Below are positions 9,327 to 19,002 of a DNA stretch of 64,000 nt, one piece after another. Under the pieces are notes generated by a model. The model saw only the letters and a list, made by a program, of their open reading frames with translations. It searched no databases and had not been told where the DNA came from. Position numbers and translations under genes: made by a program. The number at the start of each line of letters is the position of its first letter. The first letter of the stretch is position 1. The stretch spans positions 295,148-359,147 of the forward strand of contig NZ_LMSU01000003.1 in assembly GCF_001429625.1 (NCBI RefSeq), read 5' to 3'. The stretch comes from Nocardioides sp. Soil805 (GTDB lineage: Bacteria; Actinomycetota; Actinomycetes; Propionibacteriales; Nocardioidaceae).

Positions 9327-9683
9327 TCAGTAGGTCACGTCGACGACGGGCGAGACCTGCATGTCGTACGCCGGCAGCTCACCCAGCAGCTCGACCAGCA
9401 CGTCGAGGTCCGGGGCCTCGACGAGGTAGAACCCGCCCATGCCTTCCACGACCTCGGCGTAGGGCCCGTCCGTCATCTCGAGCCGGCCGCCTCGGGTGCG
9501 CAGGGTCGTCGCGGTCCCGGCATCGGCGAGGGCCTCGCCGGCCAGCACCTCGACCCCGGGGCGGGCGGCACACGCCTCGTCGAAGGCCCGGAAACGCTCC
9601 ATGGTCGCGGCCTGCTCGTCGGGGGTGTGCTCATCCCAGGGCTTGACCTCCCCGTCGCCGATGAGGAGCACGAGGTACTTCAC
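9327..9683 (-). CDS. DGPF-domain (YCII-related) protein 3 of ECF42 operon
   Basis: A 118-residue ferredoxin-like alpha-beta protein. It has the opening strand KYLVLLIGDGE, the family motif seen as TDGPYAEVVEGMGGFYLVEA (DGPF variant DGPY) and the ending YDMQVSPVVDVTY, close to the length of the family. The GTG start at 9683 overlaps the preceding TGA by four bases (GTGA), and the sigma factor start lies 20 bases downstream, so all four genes form one operon. The molecular role of DGPF proteins is unknown; a link with ECF42 sigma factors is established. Confidence 0.85.
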   Translation of the reverse strand: MKYLVLLIGDGEVKPWDEHTPDEQAATMERFRAFDEACAARPGVEVLAGEALADAGTATTLRTRGGRLEMTDGPYAEVVEGMGGFYLVEAPDLDVLVELLGELPAYDMQVSPVVDVTY

Positions 9684-10042
9684 GACGGCCTCGTGTCGGG
9701 CACGACGGTGGGCACCACCTGCACGGCGTCGCCGAGCGCCGCGATGATCCGGCAGCACTCCACCAGGTCGTCGACGTCCTCGGTGTCGATGTGGAAGTAG
9801 CCGCCCACCTGCTCGGCCGACTCGGCGAACGGACCGTCGGTGACGGTGCTGCCGCCCGGCTGGATCGTGCGGACCGTGCTGCTCGACTGGAGCTCCGCGC
9901 CCCCGACGATCCGGTGGCCGCGCTCGGCCAGCTGCTGGGCGAAGCGCCCGTACTCGGCGTACCCGTCCTTGCGCTCCTGCTCGGTCATGGTGGTCCACCA
10001 GCGGTCGGCGTCCCCCACGATCAGTACGACGTACTCGGTCAT
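9680..10042 (-). CDS. DGPF-domain (YCII-related) protein 2 of ECF42 operon
   Basis: A 120-residue paralogue of its two neighbours, beginning MTEYVVLIVGDADRWW and carrying the motif TVTDGPFAESAEQVGGYFHI. The exact DGPF tetrapeptide is present. It starts at ATG 10042, ten bases after the stop of the first DGPF gene, and ends overlapping the third. The three copies differ clearly in sequence, so they are old duplications rather than a recent tandem array. Function unknown. Confidence 0.87.
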   Translation of the reverse strand: MTEYVVLIVGDADRWWTTMTEQERKDGYAEYGRFAQQLAERGHRIVGGAELQSSSTVRTIQPGGSTVTDGPFAESAEQVGGYFHIDTEDVDDLVECCRIIAALGDAVQVVPTVVPDTRPS

Positions 10043-10052
10043 CTCGGTCTCC

Positions 10053-10403
10053 CTACTCGGCCATGCGGCGGAACTCGATGTGCTCACCGCGGGCGGCGAA
10101 GCGCTCGCACGCGGCACGCAGGTCGGCCTCGTCGTCGGTCTCGACGAGGTAGAAGCCGACGACCTGCTCGGCGGTCTCCGAGAACGGTCCGTCCGTGACG
10201 AGGGCGCCGCCGTCGCCGTCGGGGCGCATCGAGGTGGCCTGCGCCGACGGGTCGAGCGGTCCGACGGTGAGCAGGGTGTGCCCGCCCGACCGCAGGTCCT
10301 CGTGGAACTCACCGTGCGACCGCATCCCCTTCTCGTGCTCCGACTCCGGCAGCGCGGCCCACTCGGCCTCGGGCGCCGGGAGCAGGATCAGGTATCGGCT
10401 CAT
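10053..10403 (-). CDS. DGPF-domain (YCII-related) protein 1 of ECF42 operon
   Basis: A 116-residue protein, first gene of the sigma factor operon. It begins MSRYLILLPAPEAEW and shows LVTDGPFSETAEQVVGFYLVE, the family signature. The start ATG 10403 is preceded by an AGGAGGA on the coding strand at about -11 and by an ECF-like promoter about 40 bases further upstream. Function unknown beyond the family association with ECF42 sigma factors. Confidence 0.88.
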   Translation of the reverse strand: MSRYLILLPAPEAEWAALPESEHEKGMRSHGEFHEDLRSGGHTLLTVGPLDPSAQATSMRPDGDGGALVTDGPFSETAEQVVGFYLVETDDEADLRAACERFAARGEHIEFRRMAE

Positions 10404-10449
10404 CTGGTTCCTCCTGTGTGGTGGGTCGCGGGTGCGACCTCATCACGAT

Positions 10450-10476
10450 GACGGGCGTGCGGGACAGGTTTCGACA
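10450..10476 (-). promoter_or_regulatory. Candidate ECF42 promoter of the DGPF operon
   Basis: On the minus strand TGTCGA (10476-10471) is followed after 17 bases by CGTC (10453-10450), and the first DGPF start is about 46 bases further on. As I recall it, the promoter described for ECF42 factors has TGTCGA at -35 and CG(A/T)C at -10, so the match is exact and the factor would control its own operon. No binding data are available here. Confidence 0.7.
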
Positions 10477-10545
10477 GCACCCCCGGAAATGTTTTCCCGG
10501 GTGCCGGTCCTCGACGCGCGAGGCGGCGGGCACCAAGATGGCGCC

Positions 10546-12198
<1,653 letters not shown>

Positions 12199-12211
12199 GG
12201 CACCCGGCCGA

Positions 12212-12946
12212 CTAGCGCCGCACGGCGTCGATCTCCAGCCGCACGTAGTCGATGACCGGCTCGGCCATCGCCTCCCGCACCGCGCGGACGAACGGCCGGT
12301 GCTCCTCGGGCGGCAGCGTCGCGAGGTGGGACCCGAGGTTGACCGTCGCGAGGTAGGTCTCCATGAGCTCCGGGTCCTCGATCCGCAGGGGATCCGGTCG
12401 CAACCGCACGTCCTCGACCTCGAAGCCGGCGCCCTCGAGCGCGACTCGTGTCTCGTCGACGCCCCGGAACGACGTGCCGAACTTGCCGTCGCCGGTGACC
12501 TCGACGAGCGCGGCGATCATCACCGCGAGCTGGCCCTGCCCTCCGCAGTCCGAGGTGAGCCGGGCACCCGGTCGCATGACGGCCGCGAGGTGGGTGAAGA
12601 GCAGGTCCTGGTCGGTGACCCAGTGGAAGGCCGCCACGCTCATCACCGCGTCCACCGGCTCGGCCAGGGGCAGCGGTTCGGTGAGGTCGGCGACGAGCAG
12701 CTCGGCCCGGTCGCGCAGCCGCAGACGAGCCTGGTCGATCATCCTCTGCGAGCCGTCGATGCCGACCAGCCGCACGTCGGGCCAGCGCTCGAGCAGGGCC
12801 TCACCGTCGCGGCCGGTGCCGCAGCCGGCGTCGAGCACCCGCTCGTGACCCTCGAGCCGCATCCGGTCCAGCACGCGCTGGCCCCATGCCACGTGGGGGA
12901 GCGGCAGGGCGTCGTACGTCGACGCGTCCCACTCGCGGGTGGCCAT
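12212..12946 (-). CDS. Class I SAM-dependent methyltransferase
   Basis: A 244-residue methyltransferase with a Rossmann-type motif I (RVLDAGCGTGRDGEALLERWP), an acidic strand-2 end (VRLVGIDGSQRMIDQA) and motif IV region (PVDAVMSVAAFHWV). The overall look is of trans-aconitate or small-molecule methyltransferases, but the substrate cannot be read from the sequence. ATG 12946 overlaps the last base of the AidB stop codon (TGATG), so it is coupled to the acyl-CoA dehydrogenase gene. Confidence 0.8.
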   Translation of the reverse strand: MATREWDASTYDALPLPHVAWGQRVLDRMRLEGHERVLDAGCGTGRDGEALLERWPDVRLVGIDGSQRMIDQARLRLRDRAELLVADLTEPLPLAEPVDAVMSVAAFHWVTDQDLLFTHLAAVMRPGARLTSDCGGQGQLAVMIAALVEVTGDGKFGTSFRGVDETRVALEGAGFEVEDVRLRPDPLRIEDPELMETYLATVNLGSHLATLPPEEHRPFVRAVREAMAEPVIDYVRLEIDAVRR

Positions 12947-14589
12947 CAGGCCACCACCGGGGTGGCGCGCTCGACGATCGCCGTCAGGTCGGCGCCGGCC
13001 AGCGTGCCGAAGGTCCCGTGGTACGCCGCCCCGAGCCGGTTGGCGCAGAAGGCGTCGGCCACCTCCGGCGGACCGAACCGGACGAGCAGCGAGCCCTGCA
13101 GGCACGCGGCCATCTGGCCGGCCAGCCGTCGTGCCGAGACCTCGAGCGAGGAGACGTCGCCGAGCAGGGAGAGGGTGTCGTCGACCGCGCGGTCGAGGTG
13201 CGGGTCCACGCCGCGGGCGGCGCCGACCTCGGTGATCCACGCCTCCAGCACCTCCGGCTCGCGGGACAGGGCGCGCAGCACGTCGAGTGCGTTGACGTTG
13301 CCCGAGCCCTCCCACACGGAGTTGAGCGGCGACTCCCGGAACAGCAGCGGCATCCCGGACTCCTCGACGTACCCGTTGCCGCCCAGGCACTCGAGCGCCT
13401 CGGCGACCATGGCGGGGGTGCGCTTGCACACCCAGAACTTCGCCAGCGGCAGCGCGATGCGTCGCAGCGCGACCTCGTGCGCGTCCCCGGGCCGGTCGAC
13501 GGCCGCCGCCAGTCGCAGGGCCAGGGCGGTCGCGGCCTCGGACTCCACGGCCAGGTCGGCCACGACGTTGCGCATCAGCGGCTTGTCGACCAGCCGCCCG
13601 CCGAAGGCCGAGCGGTGGGTCACGTGCCACGACGCCTCCGCGAGCGAGCGGCGCATCAGGGACGCCGACCCGAGCACGCAGTCGAGCCGGGTGGCGGCGA
13701 CCATCTCGATGATGGTGCGCACGCCGCGTCCCTCGTCGCCGAGGCGCTGGGCCAGGGTGCCGTCGAGCTCGAGCTCGGAGGAGGCGTTGGAGCGGTTGCC
13801 GAGCTTGTCCTTGAGGCGCACGACGTCGATGCGGTTGCGGGTGCCGTCGTCGAGGACCCGGGGGACCACGAAGCAGGTGAGGCCGCCCTCGGCCTGGGCG
13901 AGGACCAGGAAGACGTCGTTCATCGGGGCCGAGGTGAACCACTTGTGCCCGTGCAGCGTGTACCAGCCGTCGTCGGCCGTCGGTCGCGCCTGCGTCACGT
14001 TGGCCCGCACGTCCGAGCCGCCCTGCTTCTCGGTCATGCCCATGCCGGCCAGCGCCCCCAGCTTGGAGCCGTGCGCCCGGACGCCGGGGTCGTAGCGCAG
14101 CGAGGCGAGCAGGGGGGTCCACTCGGCGGCGATCGCGGCGTCGGCCCGCAGCGCGGGGACGGCGGCGTACGTCATGGAGATCGGGCAGCCGTGCCCGGGC
14201 TCGGTCTGCGACCAGGCCAGGAAGCCCGCCGCGCGGCGCACGTGGGCGTGCGGGTCGCCGGCGTCCTGCTGCTCCCACGGGGTCGCCGCGAGCCCGTGCC
14301 CGACCGCCCGCTCCATCAGCCAGTGCCACGACGGGTGGAAGGCCACCTCGTCGATGCGGGTGCCGTAGCGGTCGTAGGGGACCAGCGCCGGGTGGTGGGT
14401 GTTGGCCAGCATCCCGTGCTCGCGGGCGTCGGCCGTGCCGGCCTCGGCACCGAGCGCCTCGAGGTCCGCGAGGACGTCGTCGGAGGCGTGGCGGCGCACG
14501 GCCTCGCAGAGCGCGAGGTCGGAGGTGACGACGTTGTGACCGACGAGTGGCGGGGCCTGGTTGGCGGCGTCCCGGAGATGGGCCTGCAT
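12946..14589 (-). CDS. aidB: AidB-like acyl-CoA dehydrogenase
   Basis: A 547-residue flavoprotein of the acyl-CoA dehydrogenase superfamily, matching the length of AidB. Visible signatures are GMGMTEKQGGSDVRANVT, the FAD-contacting GHKWFTSAPMNDVFLVLAQA, CLGGNGYVEESGMPLLFRESP and the AidB-like VWEGSGNVNALDVLRAL. AidB of E. coli belongs to the adaptive response to alkylating agents. The start ATG 14589 has TACGGT seven bases upstream, so transcription is probably leaderless. That -10 element is shared with the divergent yihY gene. The methyltransferase gene follows with a one-base overlap. Confidence 0.88.
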   Translation of the reverse strand: MQAHLRDAANQAPPLVGHNVVTSDLALCEAVRRHASDDVLADLEALGAEAGTADAREHGMLANTHHPALVPYDRYGTRIDEVAFHPSWHWLMERAVGHGLAATPWEQQDAGDPHAHVRRAAGFLAWSQTEPGHGCPISMTYAAVPALRADAAIAAEWTPLLASLRYDPGVRAHGSKLGALAGMGMTEKQGGSDVRANVTQARPTADDGWYTLHGHKWFTSAPMNDVFLVLAQAEGGLTCFVVPRVLDDGTRNRIDVVRLKDKLGNRSNASSELELDGTLAQRLGDEGRGVRTIIEMVAATRLDCVLGSASLMRRSLAEASWHVTHRSAFGGRLVDKPLMRNVVADLAVESEAATALALRLAAAVDRPGDAHEVALRRIALPLAKFWVCKRTPAMVAEALECLGGNGYVEESGMPLLFRESPLNSVWEGSGNVNALDVLRALSREPEVLEAWITEVGAARGVDPHLDRAVDDTLSLLGDVSSLEVSARRLAGQMAACLQGSLLVRFGPPEVADAFCANRLGAAYHGTFGTLAGADLTAIVERATPVVA

Positions 14590-14595
14590 GGTGGA

Positions 14596-14602
14596 TACCG
14601 TA
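14596..14602. promoter_or_regulatory. Shared symmetric -10 element for aidB and yihY
   Basis: TACCGTA lies in the 19-bp gap between the divergent starts at 14589 and 14609. Read on the plus strand, TACCGT is seven bases before ATG 14609; read on the minus strand, TACGGT is seven bases before ATG 14589. Both distances match the leaderless promoter spacing seen at many genes in this window. The two promoters would use the same bases, so they should be mutually exclusive. Confidence 0.6.
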
Positions 14603-14608
14603 GGCCCC

Positions 14609-15574
14609 ATGGTGTCGGTGGGAGAGCAGCATCCGGCGCTGCGGACCCTGCGGACCAAGGGCGTCACGGTCCGCGAGCACCTGTGGCGCATCACCGTGGC
14701 CACGGTGGGGTCGTGCATGCGCTACCGGGTGACCGGCCTGGCCGCCGAGGCCGCGTTCTTCGCGATCCTCTCGGTGCCGCCGCTGGTCTTCGCCATGGCC
14801 GGGGCGATCGGCTACGTCTCCGATCGCTTCAGCGCCGCCCAGCTCGACGACGTGCGCCAGGCGGTGCTCGACCTGTCGTCGCAGGCCCTCACCGAGCGGG
14901 CGGTCAACACCATCATCCGCCCGACGATCGACACGGTGCTGGAGGGCGGGCGGTACGACGTCATCTCGGTCGGCTTCGTGCTGGCCCTGTGGTCGGGCTC
15001 GCGGGCGCTCAACGTCTTCGTCGACACCATCACGATCATGCACGGCCTCGGCGGGCACCGGGGGATCGTCAAGACGCGCGCGCTGTCCTTCGTCCTCTAC
15101 GTGATGGCGATGCTCACCGGGATGGTGAGCATCCCGCTGGTGGTGGCCGGCCCGACGCTGGTCGAGCGCTGGCTGCCGGCGCGCTTCGAGTTCCTCATGG
15201 GCTTCTACTGGCCCCTGGTGCTGCTGCTGTGCGTCTGCTTCCTGGCCACGCTCTACCACGTGTCCGTGCCGGTACGGACCAACTGGGCCTTCAACCTCCC
15301 CGGAGCGGTGTTCTCGCTGGTCGCCTGGATCGGGGGCTCCTTCGTGCTCCGCTGGGTGCTGACCGTCACGGCCGCGGAGTCGAGGTCGATCTACGGGCCG
15401 TTGGCGGCCCCCATCGCGGTGATGCTGTGGCTCTACCTCCTGGCCATCGCGGTGCTCATCGGCGCGGCGGTCAACGCCTCCTTCGACACGGTCTTCCCGC
15501 AGGGCAGCACGACGCGTGCGCGCAACGAGCTCGTGCAGCGTCTGCGCAGCCGCATCGCCGTGAAAGACTCCTGA
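14609..15574 (+). CDS. yihY: YihY/BrkB-family inner membrane protein
   Basis: A 321-residue integral membrane protein with about six hydrophobic helices. The family pattern is clear: GLAAEAAFFAILSVPPLVFAMAGAIGY near the N-terminus, ALWSGSRALNVFVDTITIMHG in the middle and LYLLAIAVLIGAAVNA at the end. The family is often mislabelled ribonuclease BN; its function is uncertain, possibly envelope transport. ATG 14609 is chosen because TACCGT lies at the leaderless distance. The next gene starts two bases after the stop. Confidence 0.88.
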   Translation: MVSVGEQHPALRTLRTKGVTVREHLWRITVATVGSCMRYRVTGLAAEAAFFAILSVPPLVFAMAGAIGYVSDRFSAAQLDDVRQAVLDLSSQALTERAVNTIIRPTIDTVLEGGRYDVISVGFVLALWSGSRALNVFVDTITIMHGLGGHRGIVKTRALSFVLYVMAMLTGMVSIPLVVAGPTLVERWLPARFEFLMGFYWPLVLLLCVCFLATLYHVSVPVRTNWAFNLPGAVFSLVAWIGGSFVLRWVLTVTAAESRSIYGPLAAPIAVMLWLYLLAIAVLIGAAVNASFDTVFPQGSTTRARNELVQRLRSRIAVKDS

Positions 15575-15576
15575 GC

Positions 15577-16683
15577 GTGCCCGACCTGCCCCCGCGTCAC
15601 TCGAGCGCGCTCCACGGCGCCACGGTCGCACTCCCGGACCCGGCGCGCTCCCCGTGGTGGGAGCTGGGCCGCCGGCTGCTCCTGGCGATGGCGATCCTGG
15701 CCGGCACCGTGCTGCTGGTCTACTTCGACCGCGACGGCTACCGCGACGGCAACGACCCACCCGGCTACGGGGTCAGCTTCCTCGACTCGATCTACTACAC
15801 GACCGTGACGCTGAGCACGACCGGGTACGGCGACATCGCCCCCGTCACCGACCAGGCCCGGATGGTCAACGCATTCGTCATCACCCCCGCCCGCATCGCC
15901 TTCCTGGTGCTGTTGATCGGGACCACCCTGGAGGTGCTCGCCTCCCAGGGCCGCGAGATGTTCCGGGTCGCCCGGTGGAGGAAGAGCATGGGAGAGCAGG
16001 AGCACGTCGTCGTCGTCGGCTACGGCACGAAGGGGCGCAGCGCCGTCGACACCCTCGTCAACAACGGCCAGAGCCGCGAGGCCATCGTCGTGGTCGACCC
16101 GAGCCCCCTGGCGATGGAGGAGGCGCACGCCGACGGCCTGGCGGTCGTCGTCGGTGACGCCACGCGACGCGAGATCCTGCGCCGCGCCGGGGTGCAGACC
16201 GCCAGCCAGATCATCATCACCACCGACCGCGACGACTCCAACGTGCTGGCCACGCTGACCGTGCGGCAGCTCAACCCCGACGCCTGGATCGTGGCGGCCG
16301 TGCGTGAGCAGGAGAATGTCTCGCTGATGAAGCAGTCGGGCGCCAACTCGGTCATCACCTCCTCCGACGCGGTCGGCCGCCTGCTCGGGCTCTCGTCGAT
16401 GTCGCCGATGCTCGGCTCGGTCATGGAGGACCTGCTGACGTACGGCGAGGGCCTCGAGGTCGCCGAGCGGGACCTGCTGGTCAACGAGGTCGGCAAGCAG
16501 CCGCAGTCGCTGCCCGACCAGGTGATCGCGGTGGTCCGCGACGAGAAGGTCTACCGCTACTTCGACCCGGTGGTCACCCTGCTGGCCCGCGGCGACCGGC
16601 TGATCGTCGTACGCCCGGCCAAGGAGCTGCCGTGGGCGCCGCGGCCCGGGACGCACGGCGAGGAGTCCTCGGACGAGGACTGA
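15577..16683 (+). CDS. Potassium channel protein with TrkA-N (RCK) domain
   Basis: A 368-residue two-helix potassium channel. A first transmembrane segment (LLLAMAILAGTVLLVYF) is followed by the pore helix and selectivity filter TVTLSTTGYGD around residue 80, a second helix, and from about residue 143 a cytosolic NAD-binding RCK domain (EHVVVVGYGTKGRSAVDTLV) with a TrkA-C-like tail. It probably conducts K+ under nucleotide control. The GTG start at 15577 is two bases after the yihY stop, suggesting one transcript. Confidence 0.9.
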   Translation: MPDLPPRHSSALHGATVALPDPARSPWWELGRRLLLAMAILAGTVLLVYFDRDGYRDGNDPPGYGVSFLDSIYYTTVTLSTTGYGDIAPVTDQARMVNAFVITPARIAFLVLLIGTTLEVLASQGREMFRVARWRKSMGEQEHVVVVGYGTKGRSAVDTLVNNGQSREAIVVVDPSPLAMEEAHADGLAVVVGDATRREILRRAGVQTASQIIITTDRDDSNVLATLTVRQLNPDAWIVAAVREQENVSLMKQSGANSVITSSDAVGRLLGLSSMSPMLGSVMEDLLTYGEGLEVAERDLLVNEVGKQPQSLPDQVIAVVRDEKVYRYFDPVVTLLARGDRLIVVRPAKELPWAPRPGTHGEESSDED

Positions 16684-16707
16684 GCCGCTCCCCGGACGGC
16701 GACGTCG

Positions 16708-17490
16708 TCAGCCGCGGACCGGACGGACGGTGAGGGACTGGGCGATCGTGCCCAGGGGGCCGGACTCGTCGTGGAGCACGGTGCTGGTCAGGCCGTGGCC
16801 GGCGGGCCCGAAGGACACCGTCGTGTCGAAGCCCAGCCAGCCCGGCGCCGGTGGCCGGAACAGGTGCGCGGTGAGGTCGAGGTTGGGGAACGCCACCTCG
16901 CGGGGGTCGGCACGCACGGTCATGCCGTTGGCGATGTCGAGCAGGCCCGCCGCACGAGCGGTCGCGCTGACCGGCTCGTCGAGGAGCGGCACGTCCGTGC
17001 GGACCCAGTAGCCGCCCCTGCCCGGCCCGTGCTGCTCGCGCCGCAGCTCGACGGAGTCGATGAAGCCGCCCGGCCAGACCGTGGTGGGGTCCCACGGCGC
17101 CATCGTGTCGGGGCCCGGGAGGCGGGGAAGGTCGGTGCCGGCGACCGTGGTGCTCTCGCCCTCGCTCAGCAGCCAGGCCCGCAGGAGCACGGCCGGCCGG
17201 GCGGCGTGCGACAGCTCGGCCTCGACGAGCTCGATCGTCCGGCCCGGGCGGCGTACCCGGACCGCGACGGCGACCTCCTCCATCGGCAGCGTGCCGAGGA
17301 TGTCGTAGGAGAGCCGGGAGAGCACCAGGACGTCGTCGCGGCGACGGTCCCGGTCCTCCTCGACGAGGTGGGCCAGCAGGCCCAGGGCAGGGGCGACGTG
17401 CTGCTCGGCGGTGTTCCAGGCACCGCCCACGTGCTCGGTGGGGGTCCAGCGGTCGTCGCCGCTGCGCTCGAAGTAGGGCATCGACGCCAT
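16708..17490 (-). CDS. Acyl-CoA thioesterase-like double-hotdog protein
   Basis: A protein of about 260 residues resembling TesB-like thioesterases: an N-terminal half with HVGGAWNTAEQHVAPALGLLAHLVEE and a DDVLVLSRLSYDILGTLPMEEV strand set, and a C-terminal half ending FDTTVSFGPAGHGLTSTVLHDESGPLG. It would hydrolyse acyl-CoA esters in the cytoplasm. ATG 17490 is chosen as start; ATG 17481 (MPYFERSG) is equally possible. The gene stands alone between the channel and an SRPBCC operon on the opposite strand. Substrate unknown. Confidence 0.75.
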   Translation of the reverse strand: MASMPYFERSGDDRWTPTEHVGGAWNTAEQHVAPALGLLAHLVEEDRDRRRDDVLVLSRLSYDILGTLPMEEVAVAVRVRRPGRTIELVEAELSHAARPAVLLRAWLLSEGESTTVAGTDLPRLPGPDTMAPWDPTTVWPGGFIDSVELRREQHGPGRGGYWVRTDVPLLDEPVSATARAAGLLDIANGMTVRADPREVAFPNLDLTAHLFRPPAPGWLGFDTTVSFGPAGHGLTSTVLHDESGPLGTIAQSLTVRPVRG

Positions 17491-17626
17491 CCTCGCAGCC
17501 GCGTCCCTGGCGACGTGGGTGGTGACGTGGATCGTGACGTGGGGCACCCGAGGTGGGCCCCTGGGGGTGGTGGGGGACGGGTCCGCCGTCGTTAGCGTGG
17601 GGGCTCCCCACCACAAGGAGCGACCC

Positions 17627-18058
17627 ATGGCGGAGAACACGCGTCTCGTCCACGCCACCCCCGAGAAGGTCTGGGAGGTCCTGAGCGACGGCTGGGTCTA
17701 CCCCGTGTGGGTGGTGGGTGCGGCCCGGATGCGCGAGGTCGAGGACACTTGGCCGGCGGTGGGCAGCAGGCTCCACCACTCCGTGGGGTTGTGGCCGCTG
17801 CTGATCGACGACAACACCGAGGTCCTCGAGTCCGATCCCGGCCGCTCGCTGACCCTGCGCGCACGGGGGTGGCCGCTCGGTGAGGCGCAGATCGTCATCC
17901 GGCTGCTGCCGGTGGGCGCGGAGACCGAGGTGCGGATCGCTGAGGAGCCGGTGTCCGGGCCGGGCGCGCTGGTGCCCCCGCCGGTGCGCGGCCTGAGCCT
18001 GAGGTGGCGCAACACCGAGACCCTGCGCCGGCTCGCCTACATCGCCGAGCGGCGCTGA
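17627..18058 (+). CDS. SRPBCC-family (polyketide cyclase/START-like) protein
   Basis: A 143-residue protein with the SRPBCC fold pattern: an opening VHATPEKVWEVLSDGWVYPVWVVGA, a central hydrophobic-ligand strand region and a C-terminal helix. No catalytic residues can be assigned. ATG 17627 has an AAGGAG Shine-Dalgarno at 17615-17620, and a 6-bp stem (17597-17611) sits just upstream of it. The stop overlaps the start of the following SDR gene by one base (TGATG), so three genes are translationally coupled. Its role may be binding or modifying the lipid-like substrate of the next two enzymes. Confidence 0.8.
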   Translation: MAENTRLVHATPEKVWEVLSDGWVYPVWVVGAARMREVEDTWPAVGSRLHHSVGLWPLLIDDNTEVLESDPGRSLTLRARGWPLGEAQIVIRLLPVGAETEVRIAEEPVSGPGALVPPPVRGLSLRWRNTETLRRLAYIAERR

Positions 18059-19002
18059 TGACCCGCGAGCCCCGGGTCGTGCTCGTGACGGGGGCCTCGA
18101 GCGGCATCGGCGAGGCGACCGCCCGGCTCGCCGCCGGCCGGGGGGACCACCTGGTGCTTCTCGCCCGCGGCCCGGTCGCCCTCGCCCGGGTGGCCGCCGA
18201 CTGCGACGCCCTCGGCGCCTCCTCCACCACGGTGGCGTCGGTGGACATGGCCGACGACGAGGCCGTACGCCGCGTGGTCGCCGACGCCGTCGCCCGTCAC
18301 GGTCGTCTCGACGTGGTCGTGGGCAGCGCCGGTGTGGTGGCCTACGGCCGCCTGCAGGACGTGCCCGCCGAGGTGTTCGACGGCGTGCTGCGCACGAACC
18401 TCACGGGTTCGGTCAACCTGGTGCGTCACGTCCTCCCGGTGCTGCGCGAGCAGGGGACCGGCAGCGTCGTGCTCGTCGGCTCCCTGATCGGCCACATCGC
18501 GGTGCCCGACATGGCGGCGTACGTGCTCTCCAAGTGGGGCGTGCGCGCCCTGGTGCGGCAGCTGCGGGTCGACAACCGCGACCGGCCGCAGCTGCGCTTC
18601 GGCTACGTCGCGCCCGGCGGCGTCGACACGCCCATCTACGAGCAGGCCGCGACGTACGGCGATGCCGTCGGGCGGCCGCCGTTCCCCGTCCAGTCGCCGG
18701 AGCGGGTCGCCCGGCAGGTGCTGGCCACGGCGGACCACCCGTGGCGCGGTGGACAGACCTCGGCGGCCAACCACGTGATCCGGTTCGGCTTCACGACCCT
18801 GCCGGCGGTCTACGACCGGCTGGTGGGGCCGCTGTTCCGGGTGGCGGCCCAGGACCTGCTGCGCGAGGTGGTGCTCGGGCCGGGCAACGTGCTGACGTCG
18901 CGGCAGGAGCACAATGCGCTGCGGGGGAGCCACGGCAACGCCGTGGCCGGGATCGGTCGCAACCTCGCCGAGCTCGCCCGCCGACGGAAGGACCGTCCCT
19001 GA
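18058..19002 (+). CDS. SDR-family oxidoreductase
   Basis: A 314-residue classical short-chain dehydrogenase. The cofactor loop VTGASSGIGEATA (TGxxxGxG) lies at the N-terminus, the catalytic serine in VVLVGSLIGH and the YxxxK pair in YVLSKWG. The usual NNAG motif reads GSAG here, an uncommon change at the position of the structural asparagine. A C-terminal extension beyond the usual 250 residues is present. Start and stop both overlap neighbours by one base (TGATG), so it is coupled to the SRPBCC and FAD oxidoreductase genes. Substrate unknown. Confidence 0.88.
   Translation: MTREPRVVLVTGASSGIGEATARLAAGRGDHLVLLARGPVALARVAADCDALGASSTTVASVDMADDEAVRRVVADAVARHGRLDVVVGSAGVVAYGRLQDVPAEVFDGVLRTNLTGSVNLVRHVLPVLREQGTGSVVLVGSLIGHIAVPDMAAYVLSKWGVRALVRQLRVDNRDRPQLRFGYVAPGGVDTPIYEQAATYGDAVGRPPFPVQSPERVARQVLATADHPWRGGQTSAANHVIRFGFTTLPAVYDRLVGPLFRVAAQDLLREVVLGPGNVLTSRQEHNALRGSHGNAVAGIGRNLAELARRRKDRP

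Noticed and set aside
12886..15576. In-frame extension upstream of the potassium channel gene on the plus strand
   Set aside because: It runs antisense to aidB and overlaps yihY out of frame; the channel begins naturally at GTG 15577.
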